This document shows, one piece after another, positions 51,601 to 62,165 of a stretch of 64,000 bases of DNA (within the stretch, counting starts at the first letter, position 1; each line of letters begins with the position of its first letter). A program made the translations under genes and the position numbers. The notes beneath the pieces were generated by a model. It was not told the DNA's origin, did no database searches, and saw nothing but the letters and a program-made list of their open reading frames with translations. The DNA is from Pseudo-nitzschia pungens (taxonomy: Eukaryota; Bacillariophyta; Bacillariophyceae; Bacillariales; Bacillariaceae), in NCBI GenBank assembly GCA_037355855.1, contig CM074766.1:1302001-1366000 (forward strand), written 5' to 3'.

Positions 51601-52914
51601 ATGACTGATGTGACGAGGCAGCTGATAAGGCGCTGTTGTTTTGTGCTCGGATTAATTATAGGCACCGTCGTTGTTGAAAAAGCACACGCAGTGAACGGCA
51701 GTCATTTAAGACACACTGGAAAGCAAGCAGAGTCTTCTATTGGTAATGAAAATGGAAGAGATGCTCAGAAATCACAAATGAATGCCGCCGTTAGATCCGG
51801 TAAACACAAGTATGCACTCGAACAAGACTCACGCCGAAGACAAACATTGACAGTGAATAAAATTGTCAACGAAGCTCATCATGCGACGTTACCTGCTAAT
51901 CATATGCAAACATTTGCAGAGGCAATTTTGGAGGAAAGCCCTGATGAACGAAACTCAGAAGTAGCTGCTCGGTTCGACCCATATGGTTTTGTTAACCAAT
52001 ATAACAATTATTACAAGCCGGATGAAGTCAAACCTAACACATTCCCTCCCAAAACAGGTACACCAACATATCCACCGACTAATTCTCCCGCCACTGGCGT
52101 AACCCCCTCTCCTCAAGCCCAAATTCCGAATATCCCAGTGACCCAGGCTCCAATAACGAGCACTGTTCCCCCAACCATCCTTCCAACTGTTCCTCCAACA
52201 GTTCCCCCAACTGTTCCTCCAACAGTTCCCCCAACTGTTCGACCAACTATTCGACCAACTGTTCGACCAACTGTTCGACCGTCCACAAACGCTCCATCTG
52301 CTCGCAATATTTTCACTCAAGCTCCATCCACCTCAGAAATATCTCTTGACGACTTCGTTGTTCTTAGCTATCAGGAAAACCCTGGATTTTGTACCGGTCC
52401 ATCCAACGGAATTGGGTGCGCAAGCGAGGACCCCGACGAGCAGTTATCGGGTAATCCAAACGATTTGATAAATTGCTATGATGTTGAATCTTTTGGCCTC
52501 GAAGATTCGTTCCGAGTTCTTGCAGTGCGGTTCTGGATAGGAGATTCTTCTCCACCTCCACCTGACTTACTGCTGAATATTTATGCAGGAAACAAGGAGA
52601 GTGGGCCCTCTCCAGGTGTCACAAATAACGGCATTCTTTTGTACTCCCAGCAAATTTTTGGTTTTGCTGCAGGAGAGAACGTTGTGAGCCTCGATAGGGA
52701 TTTGATAATTTTCCCGTTGAGCGTCTGCATAGGAATCACATCTAGATCCCCCAATGCTGGATTGAGATTGCAAACCGATGACGAGGGGAAAACCGACGGA
52801 GGTTCCTACATCAGAGCTCCGGAGTGCGGCATAAATACATTTACGGCGCTCGCAAATGCCGGCCTACCAAAGGATTTCTGCATCGAAGCCTTGATAGGGA
52901 AGAGAACGTCGTAA
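51601..52914 (+). CDS. Secreted protein with Pro-Thr-Val repeat linker
   Basis: The ATG at 51601 starts a signal peptide (CCFVLGLIIGTVVVEKAHA) in a 437-residue protein. A propeptide-like region with Lys/Arg/Asn follows, then a linker at about 150-240 rich in PT, including about ten PPTV/RPTV units coded by a 12-bp tandem repeat (52165-52285). The C-terminal 180 residues look like a folded beta domain with paired Cys (GFCTGPSNGIGCASED, FRVLAVRFWIGDSSPPPP, LLNIYAGNKESG, FPLSVCIGITSRS, DFCIEALIG). Such linkers usually join cell-surface or secreted domains and are often O-glycosylated. I do not recognise the end domain. Codon use is AT-richer than in the 40-46 kb genes. Confidence 0.8.
   Translation: MTDVTRQLIRRCCFVLGLIIGTVVVEKAHAVNGSHLRHTGKQAESSIGNENGRDAQKSQMNAAVRSGKHKYALEQDSRRRQTLTVNKIVNEAHHATLPANHMQTFAEAILEESPDERNSEVAARFDPYGFVNQYNNYYKPDEVKPNTFPPKTGTPTYPPTNSPATGVTPSPQAQIPNIPVTQAPITSTVPPTILPTVPPTVPPTVPPTVPPTVRPTIRPTVRPTVRPSTNAPSARNIFTQAPSTSEISLDDFVVLSYQENPGFCTGPSNGIGCASEDPDEQLSGNPNDLINCYDVESFGLEDSFRVLAVRFWIGDSSPPPPDLLLNIYAGNKESGPSPGVTNNGILLYSQQIFGFAAGENVVSLDRDLIIFPLSVCIGITSRSPNAGLRLQTDDEGKTDGGSYIRAPECGINTFTALANAGLPKDFCIEALIGKRTS
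52165..52285 (+). repeat. 12-bp coding tandem repeat (PPTV/RPTV)
   Basis: Units like CCAACTGTTCCT, with CCAACAGTTCCC and CGACCAACTGTT variants, repeat about ten times and encode the Pro-Thr-Val linker of the secreted protein. Confidence 0.85.
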
Positions 52915-54452
52915 ATAGTTGTTGCCTGACGGAATCGTGTTGGTATTCGAATCCTTAGCAAGCGGAGGAAGATCCATGCATCAATGGATACTTGAAGCCT
53001 GCTCAGTTTCCAAAATGAAAGGGTCTCTACTATGAACCCCTCTAAAATTGGAATAAGGAGTTGGTTGCATGGCACAAACGCAGAACGATCGAGTTTCTTG
53101 ATCGAACACGACGCAAGTTTCAACGTGGTGTCCTTTGGACTTTAACGCGTGGCCAAGGGAATAGTTTAGAGAAGCACACCAATCTCATGGCACGTCATTC
53201 CAACAAGAAGAAGAGCCAGTAGGTTCTCACAACAACAAAACAACCTCACACCACCGTTTTGGGACTGCGATAAAAATCATGTATTTCCCGACGCTAGTAC
53301 CAGTAGTACTACTATTTGTACTCCTGGTACTACTACTAGTAGTTGTACTACCATTCACCATCGCGAGGAACTTCGTCAGCAGTGGCTAATTACTAGTTAG
53401 TGCTACTAGTACTGCTGGTACTACTAGTAGTACTAGTAGTAGTAGGACTGGAACTCATTTCCCCGTTCAATTCTTTGGGAAGTCCTCATCGCACGATTTA
53501 GTATATTTTATAACAAACAGATAATAAGCTATGAATCCTCTATTCTATAATACAGGCATCTCAAACATTGTTACCTTTTTGCAAAGATAAAATGGAAGGA
53601 TTGTCTGGGTGTTTCCAACTCAAAACCTCTGGTTACAGACTGAGTAACAATTTAGTATCACCTTTGATGATTAAAGTTGCTTATTTAAATACGTATATTA
53701 TCATTCCAACTCAAAACCACCACCAGATGGTCCCTAGTAGTAGCAACAAACGTCATGATGATGATCATCTGCTTGCTGTCTGCCTTCATTTCATCATATT
53801 ATCGTCAAACCAGTCTGTGAAGTTGCTACTAGTACTAGTACTACCATTACTTGTATTGGTGTGTTTCAGATAATCCTCACCAAGATGAAGAATAATCATC
53901 GTTCCTAGTAGTAGTAGTAGTAGTAGCCTTACTAGTATCACAAGATTTTTTGAACAGAAAGTAACCTTACTGCTACAATTCAGACTAAGATTTACTGCTA
54001 GTACTAGTTCATACGAAGTAGTACTAGTAGTTGCTACTGGTACTGTTACCGGTGCGAGTACTTCTTGCACTACGGTACCGGTAGGAAGCCGCCGATGAAG
54101 AGCGTCCTTCGCTAATCATAAAACAAGCCGTAATGTTAAAAGGGGTGGAAATTGCGAACGAATTTTCCCTCTGCTTGTAAGAATTGATCGCCAAACCGAA
54201 CACCGCGCACGAAGAACAACAATGTTCCATGCATAATTCATTCAGGCGCGGACATCCGTTGTGACTTATGACATAACCTTAATTTACCCGGTACAGCAGT
54301 TGCCTCACAACGACGTGATATTTTTTTTGGATCTCGTAATTATCCATTCGATTGGAAATTGCAGATCGCGAGGATAGGAATCAAACGATCCCAATGATCC
54401 CAGAGAGCCCCGTTGTGTTATTCTAGATCGTCTCACAATTCTATTGGCAACC
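52915..54452. other. Intergenic with CTAGTA-rich stretches
   Basis: 53290-53450 and 53820-54065 are packed with GTAGTACTA, CTAGTACTA and GGTACTACT words, partly palindromic. The rest has no recognisable feature. No gene. Confidence 0.5.
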
Positions 54453-55500
54453 ATGGCAACGGCAGAAGACCCCAATCATGCTCGCCATCACGTCGCGAAA
54501 CCCAGTACCCCCATGAAGATCTTGGCGGTGCTTCTCTTGGTGCCACTAGGGTTTGTGGCGTATCAGATGGTGATCATCGATAGCATGAACACCATTTCGG
54601 TGGATTCCCTGGGAATCGGCCTCGAACTCGTCCGAGACAACCTGGATCATCCCCGTCGCCCCAACGCTTCTGCGGCGACGAATGGAGCCCACAACAAGCA
54701 GGACTCCGAGCGTGCCGGCAAGGGATTGCGTCATCCGCCCCTCACCAGCGCTATTTTCGACGAAAGACCGTGGGAAGAGAGCAACCACCGCATTGCCGAC
54801 ATGATTGGAGTCAAAGCCAACGGCTGCGGCTACGAAAAGGGCCTGAAGAACCTCAAGAGCGAAGAGCTCAATCCGAAAGCCGGATCCCGACACATGGTCG
54901 ACCCCCCTTCCGGAGGGAAGGTCAGCCTTGTCTGCTGTGAGACCACCAAGGGACCCCTGGCCATGCTCGCGCACCACAACTGGGCCCCACTCGGGGCGAA
55001 ACGCTTCCTGGAAATGGTGGCGACCGGATACTTTGACAGCGAGGTCCCGATGATGCGATGCGTCAAGAACTTTTTGTGCCAGTTTGGTCTCAATAGCGAT
55101 CCGGAAGTCAGCAAGAAGTTCAAGAAGTCCATAAAGGACGACCCGAACTGGCTGCCGGAGGGCCCAAAGTATCGGGAGAACGAGAACGGGGTCAAGCGCT
55201 ATGCGAAGGGATACCTCGCCTATGCCGGGAAGTGGGAAGAACTCCCGGGGCAACCAGCTGATCATGTCCCTCCACGCCGACGGACCGCTGGGGGGTGGAT
55301 CTCCCTGGGAAGTTCCGTGGGGAGAGCTGGTGGGAAAACAGAGCTTCGAAACGCTGTCTAAGATCTACACGGGGTACGACGAGAAAGGGCCGAGCCAGGG
55401 CAAGCTCATGAAACGGGGGATGGACGAGGAGATGAAGGAGGAATTTCCCAAGCTCGATTACATCACAAAATGCGTGTTGGTCGACGAGCGGGAGTCATAA
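54453..55500 (+). CDS. Membrane-anchored cyclophilin-type peptidyl-prolyl isomerase, single frame change
   Basis: The ATG at 54453 (MATAEDPNHARHHVAKP) precedes one transmembrane segment (ILAVLLLVPLGFVAYQMVII), a type II anchor. The lumenal part is a cyclophilin: KVSLVCCETTKGPLAMLA, HNWAPLGAKRFLEMVATGYF, MMRCVKNFLCQFGL, then KGYLAYAG. Directly after this the frame must shift by one base (55225-55232, around GCCGGGAAGTGGG) to read on as KNSRGNQLIMSLHADGPLGG, SPWEVPWGELVGKQSFETL and a normal end at 55500. Both halves are typical of one family, so this is one gene with a one-base insertion relative to the expected frame. It may be an assembly error, a real mutation or, less likely, programmed shifting. 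The catalytic Arg region is altered (MMRCVKNFLCQF), so activity is uncertain. Confidence 0.85.
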
Positions 55501-56868
55501 CGACTATTCTGCACCGGAAGCGATGTGTGGGTTGGAATTGCAGCACACACGACACCACCCATGACCGCAACTACCAGAAAATTGCCTGGAAAGCTTACAA
55601 CGGTTCGCCGTAAGAGACATCGGAATCGCGGCATTGAGAACCCCAGATAGAAGAAATGGATGTCTTTTGGAGGTTCATTGCCACGTTGTATTTCGCATTC
55701 TTGTGCAATAATCCATTTTGCAATCGATTCATTTATCCCTCTACGCGGCCCCTTTGGTTGACAGTGTGGTCCGGCTATGATACTTGGTCCATTCCACTTT
55801 GGTCGGACGTCCTTTCGTGTTGTCGCACACAACGCCATCAAAACTACACGGTGCTATCGCAATACCTACACATTCAGACGAAGTAGAACGTATCTGCAGA
55901 ATCATGTACCAAAATAATTGAGAAATTAACGCATAAAAAATGAGTCATGTTCCGTTTTATGTCTATCTGAATTTACTGCGACATCTACCGCTTCATTTGC
56001 GTTTCATGCCTATTTTTGCATCTAACGGAGATAGCACGCTGTGTCGTATTGCAAAAGCAAACTAACCATCCATCCAAAAAAATGTCCGATGGCGTTCAAC
56101 CGTTCCGTTCATCTTGTTTTTGAAAGCGGCAAAGAATGAATCGTACAAGACCGGACGTGCAGCACCGCACAATATGCGTTATTCTTTACGGTGTCGTTGC
56201 ACAGACAATCCGCTTGAACCATTCTTTGTTCCGTCTTAGATGCTTGTCTTGCAATCGGGACGCTTCTCGTCGAGTCTCGTAGTGATCCTCATCTACCAGA
56301 AACGACGATCAAGGAGCTTGGTACTTGTTATTCCATCATTAAAGTAGTTTGTGCATTGACCGCTATCTCGTGCAAGCCTTCAGCGCGTGACAACCAACAA
56401 TGGCATCGCTGAGCTTGTTTACCAAGCAGAATCACGTTCCTCGCAGGCACGAGCGTGATTTTCGGTTGTTGCAGCTTCGAGATGTGTCCAGTGTGGAACA
56501 CTACTGAAAAAGCAGCCAAATGCTGCGTGCCCATAGATTGACAGCAAGATTTATTTCCACACTCTTGTACACTTACAAAGTCGGCGAGACGAAGATTTTA
56601 TCACGTCCCGAAGATTTAGTGCCCTGGCTCATTTTTCGTTGATTCGCCGACAGCAAAAGGCATCGGATTGGAACGAAGCGAGGGCCATGGGTGTCGTCCC
56701 CTAGCTTGTCTCTGAAAGTCACAAACATTGCTGCCGGAAATGCCCCCCGTGTCTCCCAATGCTTTGTGCCTTATTGCCTTGCAGCGACGATCCACGCCAA
56801 GCCAAGCCAGGCCAAAAAAAAAAAAATCCCCATCGAAAGACAACCGGATTCACGCGTGTGTAGGTCGC
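55501..56868. other. Intergenic
   Basis: 1.37 kb between the cyclophilin gene and the 3' end of the TPR gene. No gene, array or element recognised. A run of about 11 A lies near 56815-56826. Confidence 0.4.
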
Positions 56869-58791
56869 CTACACTTCTTGTGGGTCTTCGATTCGAGAAC
56901 GATCCGCCAAGAGTTTCCCCACCGTCGGATGCCGATAGGGAAGCCCCATGGACTCGTAGACGGTCAACGCCACCTCGTACCAGTCGAGTGCATCCCCGCG
57001 GTCCCCCAATCGGTAGCAGCAGTTTGCAACCGCGTGGGCCGCGATGGCGACGCTCGGATGGCCCTGGCCGTAAACCGCCCGCCGTACCCAGTAGACCTCT
57101 CGGTATGCGTTCGCCGCGGAACGGACCGCTCCGAGACGCAGCTTGACGCCCGCCAGCTTGTTATAGGTGTCGACCGTGTCAACGTGCCAGAGCCCGAGGT
57201 GGTCGACCCGCAAGGCAAACGCTTGTTCCAGCCACACCTGGGCGCGAAGGAACTCGGAACGGAACCTCGCGGCGGTCTGGACGGTGTGGCGACCGCGATG
57301 TCTGGACTTCTCATAACTGGCACGTCGCACAACAGCCAGCGCCAGGGCGTCAAGGGAACGTCCGACGGCCAGGTGCTGGGGACCATAGTGGCGCTCCATC
57401 ATTCCGTGCGCAATAGTTAGATTCTCGACGGCTAGGTCGTACTGGTGCTTGGTCTGGGCAGTAGTATCCACTAGCAACTGATCGTTCTTGCTGCTGCCGA
57501 GGAGTTTCATCTGCGCCAGTCCCAGGTTGAAAAAAGCGTCGGCCGTGGACCAGTGCCCTTTTCCGTAGTGTTGGGTAGCATGCTGGAGTCGCCGGCGCCA
57601 GTATTGGATTTCGCGGTGGCCACCCATCGCTTCTGCGGTGGGGACTTCGTTATGGATGGTGACATTGATCGGAACATGATCACGATTGCTGTCTTGTTTT
57701 GCGAGTGGCGGGTGGAGGGGTTCATCTTCGCATTCGGTGCCATCGTCGTATGCCGGAGTATAGAGCGCCTTTGGAGGGTGAATCGAAAAAGACGATGCCA
57801 TCAAAGATCTTTTCGCAGTGAGAGGAGCGCATGGAACCCGCTCTCGAGACGCGGGAGTATGGTTTGGTGCGTGCGAGCATTCTGCGCTCTGCACGAAAGC
57901 ACCATCGACTTCCTCCCGTTGGCAGTTACCGGGGACCGAAGGACCTTGTCGCGGGCCCTCTTCGACATTCTTGTCGTGATATGTCTCGCCCGAACGACGC
58001 TCGGTGCCAGAAGCGTTCCCGAAGAACAGCTTTCGGGCGCTCGAAACGAGGCGGCCGTAACTCATTTTGGACGCAGAGGGTGAAGTCGGAGTGTCGAATT
58101 CGGGGGATGCTCTCTCGGCGAAAGCGGTGTTGTTAGACTCATCCCAGATCCACACCGAGTCCGTGGCGTTCGTGGTACCCGCAGTTCGACAGGTTCCGGA
58201 CTTTGCCAGCGGAAGCGCGGTGTGGGACAGCTGGACCACCAGGTTTTCCACAGCATCATCATCATTCTCGTGGTCCTCCTTTCGTGGGAAGCAGTGTCGC
58301 GCTCCCGGACCGGCTCGGGTGGAAGTGGGATTGGGACGACACCCCGCGACTCGTCCCTCCTCGCTGGAATCCTCGAGAAAATCGCCTCCCACTCCGGTGC
58401 AAGCCCCGAAGGTGGATGTAAGAAAGGAGAGGGAGGACGGAGAGGTCACCAATTCCGGAGTTTTGGTGGTAGAATCCCACCACGTTGGCTGCTCGTCGGA
58501 CGTGGATTCCGTCGCATCGATCACACCAAAACCAAATGTCCCGCTTCCCAGCGATTTCACGGTGCAGGACGCTTCCGGGTCCTCGTCTCGGACGCCATTG
58601 CGGGTTGTGCCGCAGGTGCTGCTAGTTGCGGGGATCGCGGTCGAATTCGAAATGCCCGTGGAGACACGGACCGACCGCGACGGCCGGTGTTGCGTAGCAT
58701 CGCGATTCCGATTCGATTGCTTCCCGGATTGTTTTGGTTTGTGGCTGTTCCCAGAGATGTGCCAGTGCGGCATTCGCAGCTCGACTTCCAT
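56869..58791 (-). CDS. Tetratricopeptide-repeat protein, kinesin-light-chain-like repeats
   Basis: 640 residues. About 370 N-terminal residues are polar, Ser/Thr/Glu-rich and probably disordered. The C-terminal 250 residues hold TPR units of about 42 residues in the style of kinesin light chain: YWRRRLQHATQHYGKGHWST, ADAFFNLGLAQMKLLG, YDLAVENLTIAHGMMERHYG, VDTYNKLAGVKLRLG, AYREVYWVRRAVYGQGHPSV and ANCCYRLGDRGDALDWYEVA. The G-H-P-x-V and Y-G-x-x-H-x patterns at unit ends are characteristic of that type. TPR arrays bind peptide partners; no partner or catalytic domain is visible, so it is an adaptor of unknown target. Many diatom and oomycete genomes carry such genes. Confidence 0.85.
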   Translation of the reverse strand: MEVELRMPHWHISGNSHKPKQSGKQSNRNRDATQHRPSRSVRVSTGISNSTAIPATSSTCGTTRNGVRDEDPEASCTVKSLGSGTFGFGVIDATESTSDEQPTWWDSTTKTPELVTSPSSLSFLTSTFGACTGVGGDFLEDSSEEGRVAGCRPNPTSTRAGPGARHCFPRKEDHENDDDAVENLVVQLSHTALPLAKSGTCRTAGTTNATDSVWIWDESNNTAFAERASPEFDTPTSPSASKMSYGRLVSSARKLFFGNASGTERRSGETYHDKNVEEGPRQGPSVPGNCQREEVDGAFVQSAECSHAPNHTPASRERVPCAPLTAKRSLMASSFSIHPPKALYTPAYDDGTECEDEPLHPPLAKQDSNRDHVPINVTIHNEVPTAEAMGGHREIQYWRRRLQHATQHYGKGHWSTADAFFNLGLAQMKLLGSSKNDQLLVDTTAQTKHQYDLAVENLTIAHGMMERHYGPQHLAVGRSLDALALAVVRRASYEKSRHRGRHTVQTAARFRSEFLRAQVWLEQAFALRVDHLGLWHVDTVDTYNKLAGVKLRLGAVRSAANAYREVYWVRRAVYGQGHPSVAIAAHAVANCCYRLGDRGDALDWYEVALTVYESMGLPYRHPTVGKLLADRSRIEDPQEV

Positions 58792-60483
58792 TGGCAGCGA
58801 CTCGATACGATTTGACTCGGTTCGTTACTTTTACGGAACTGCGTTGCGCTCCACGATGAGTCACCCCCTCTATAGATGGAATGTGTTGACTTTCGCTTTC
58901 TCGCTTCGACGGCACCAAAGAGGAGGGATTGATCTTTGGTCCGATCGCTACCAGCCTAAAGAACTGCTCTCTTCTGTTTTATGCAACTGCTATCGCTTTT
59001 TACCCTACCGTATGCTGCCTTTGTTGGCGGGTGTAAGCTAATAAATCACTGTTAGCCTACCGTACCGTATTGCTCTGATCAAGGTCGAGAGTCGTTGAGA
59101 GAGCGGTCGTGCATGCATCGGTGTCCGTTGTTCGTTCAGCAATGCCATCCTCTAGCTCGTACGGTATTTTAACCGAAGCGTGGCGAAAATCGAACGAGAA
59201 CAACAATCGGAGTGACACTTTCTTCGATCCAGGACCGCCGGAGTTGATGCCGCACGCACTTTACGGGAACAAGATGTGTCAAGTTCGTCCGACGGAGACA
59301 GAATTGCTTCTTGTTTTTAGATTAATTGCGCTGCCAATTTTGTGTCGGCATTCTTGTTGGGCGCCAATTTTGAAAAATTATCAATGTCCAAATTTCAAAT
59401 TTTTGGCGTATCGGAAAACGTGGTTCGTTCGTGCAGTTTTGGTTACTTACAATCTCCAGGAATGAACGCTGCGATAGTGAAAGAAAGCGCACCAGCTGTT
59501 ATTGCGTTGGTCAGTCGAAAGCAGATTGTTCCATACTCTCAAAAAATCAAAACAAAATGGACACGTCTGTCTCCCTGTCAGGAAGATCAAGTAGATGTCC
59601 GTGCGCCGATGCGAGCACGGCGATACTATTTTTAAAAATACGTCTATTCACTATTTTCCCCCCTTGAACCTCTTCCATTCTTAGAATTCGATAGAATACG
59701 GCATCTCTATCACCTTCCAATCGAGCTTTCGCACAAATAGGATGCATTGGACTTTCGTCATTTTGGCGACGCAGCTTTCTTCGGTAATTTTGGTCAATAG
59801 ATTTGGTTGGGTAGGTTACGAGTAACTTTACTCGTACCTCATTCGTATCGGTGGTTTCCACTGAAGAAACTCCAACCACGATTGACGGAACTACATCGGA
59901 TCATCTTCTTGCTTGTGACCTTTTGTGAAACAAACGTCGCCATTCTGCAGTCACAATATTCGGCAACGGTTGGTGCGTGTGCCTGCCTGCCAAGCAAGTG
60001 GTGTGCGAGAAACAAAACAGCTTCGGGGAAGTCCTCGACCACACGAGTGTCTCTGGTTCGTTTCGTGTTCCGAGCCTTCCGTTTTCTCCGGTGCTTTCTC
60101 AACGAAGTGGTTCTGTTTCATTCAAGCACTGTCTATTATTATTACTTTATTACTATTGTGATTATAATAACCACATATCATTATTGTTTCTAAGGGACTC
60201 TCAACCTATCCTGGTTGGACCAAACACAAGGGATTGTTGGTGTTAGCGCAGGAAAACCTATCCATCCTTTGCTAGGGTGTCGGGCATGGCTCAAACGCTC
60301 CGCAACAGCAGCGCGCTGACGCCTCGGCACTTTTCTCGCGCTTCCGCTCTGCATGCGACAAAGAACGGTGCGCTACCTACCGTATTCGTTAGGAATCGCA
60401 GCATTCGTTTTGCTTGCGACCACGCACCGGAATCGTGCCGCTTGCCCGACGGCGGCCGACCGACGAATGTTCCTCGGCCGAAC
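58792..60483. other. Intergenic
   Basis: 1.7 kb. A 118-codon plus frame at 59109-59465 has no motif. A CTACCGTACCGTATTGC word lies near 59058. No gene supported. Confidence 0.4.
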
Positions 60484-62165
60484 CTAGAGAGTCTCCATGG
60501 CCTCTTTTTGAAGGTCGAAATACGCCACTGCCGCCTCGTACAGCTTCAGATCCAACTGGTTGTACTTGGCAATCAGGGCCCTGGTTTCGTCGTCGGGGTG
60601 GGACGGCAGATCCCAGTGCGCGTTTTCTTGTCCGCAATGGTTGTTGGAGGGACTCTTGTTGGCGTGGCTCAGCGAGCACTGCGAGGTGGTCCCGAGGTCG
60701 GCGTTGGCGTCCTCTTGCAGCCACGGAAAGACCTTGCCGAGGATCTTGGCCGTCTGTTCCAGTTCTTCCGTGATCCCAACCACGGTGAAAAATCCCTTCA
60801 GGTTGTCGACAGCCTCCCGGACCATCAGGTCAAAGAGGAGATCGGCGCTCTCGGCGGTCCCGTCCTCCGTGGTGATAATCTCGTCCTTGCCCGCCAGTCG
60901 CACGTGGTCGGTCACGTCCAGAGGCCACTCGCTGCTCAGCAGGTTGTTGACCTCGTGGTTTTGAATCTCGGCGAGGCAGAGCTTGTCGAGTCCGGTGTCT
61001 TCCCCCTTTTCGAGCTTGCTGGTAAATGTCCTTGAGTTTCCGACACTTGTAGCAATTCTTGGTCTGGAATCGGTACATGGACCACACGCGCTCGATCGGA
61101 TCGCGCAGCACCGTCACGGCCTTCACGGGATTGACTTGATCGTACGGAGTGTCCATCGGCGTCCTTGTCCAGCTCCCACCATCCAAACTCGTCCAGGTAC
61201 TTGAGGGCGCTGCAATAGCTCATCACGGCCGCATTTTTCATGGAGGTCCGACAGGACGCCTCGGGATCACTCAGGCATGTGGCGAAGCGGTTCCGGCTGC
61301 ACTCGTGGATGCTAAAGTAGGGAGCATCGAACATGGACTCCTTCTTCAATCGGTTCACGGCACACCGCACCAGCTGGTCGATGCTCGTTCCTCCCGTCTG
61401 CGATTCGCGGAACGACGCACGACAGGAAGGCGTCGTTTCGACAAAAAAAAACGGAAACAGAAATAAACAGACGCGATTTGGTGAGACTCGAGCGATCTAA
61501 GGAATGTTCCAAACAACAATGTGATCCAAAGCACCGCTAGAATGCAACCCGATCTTGCTAAGGAACAAGCGAACGAAACGAACGAATCACTCAATCGGAA
61601 CACGACGCAATGCAACGCAACGGATCGAACTGCAATGGCAGTGGCAGTGGCAATGACGTTAGAACTGACCTTCATGTGGTGCAGGTGCAAAAATTGGTGG
61701 GGTTCCAGAGCCTTTTTCTGGACTGTGACGGTTTCGACTTCGACCTCGCCTTCCTTTGGTTCCTCCTTGGCTGCTGCTGCTGTTGCTGTTGCTCCGTCGT
61801 CCTCCACAAAGCGAAGGGGAATGGGTTTGAGTTTTTCGGCAATCTTCTTGACGAGTTGGTTCTCTTTCGGTAGGATATCAACTATGGTATCGGTTTCGGC
61901 TTCCAGTAGTAGTCGCATCCCCGCCGACGTTGCTCGGCGTTGCGTTTGTTGTTGTGGTTGTGGTTGTACGTGCAGTTCCTGTTGTACGTGCAGTTCCATC
62001 GGTTCGGTTCCCATCCACGACAACTGCGAGGCACATCCGATTGCCACCACAAAGAATGCAGCGAACGAGGCAATTCCCGCTACGCTGTGGTTCTTGCTGC
62101 TGCTGCTGCTGCTGCTGGCATCGGTCAGTTACAGTCGCTGAGGGTTTGGATTCCATTGTTTTCAT
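60484..62165 (-). CDS. Type II membrane sulfotransferase, two exons, frame changes
   Basis: Exon 1 runs from 62165 (or a nearby start) to 61670 and exon 2 from 61397 to 60484. The intron (61398-61669, 272 bp) starts GTCAGT, ends GAATCGCAG, and creates HLHHMKTGGTSIDQ, the Lys-Thr-Gly-Gly-Thr-Ser PAPS-binding loop of Golgi-type sulfotransferases. Exon 1 has a membrane anchor (SVAGIASFAAFFVVAIG). Exon 2 continues with VRCAVNRLKKES, YFSIHECSRNRFATC, and VTVLRDPIERVWSMYRF, the second PAPS motif, then LFDLMVREAVDNLKGFF. Two single-base shifts are needed near 61155-61165 and 61018-61028, and the start Met (MKTMESKPSA) is out of frame with the anchor across a CAG run at 62096-62120. The enzyme likely transfers sulfate to glycans, but the acceptor is unknown. 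Confidence 0.78.
62096..62120. repeat. (CTG/CAG)n repeat in the 5' end of the sulfotransferase gene
   Basis: Eight GCTGCT-type triplets lie between the only upstream ATGs and the membrane anchor. Those ATGs are in a different frame from the anchor. Confidence 0.9.
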
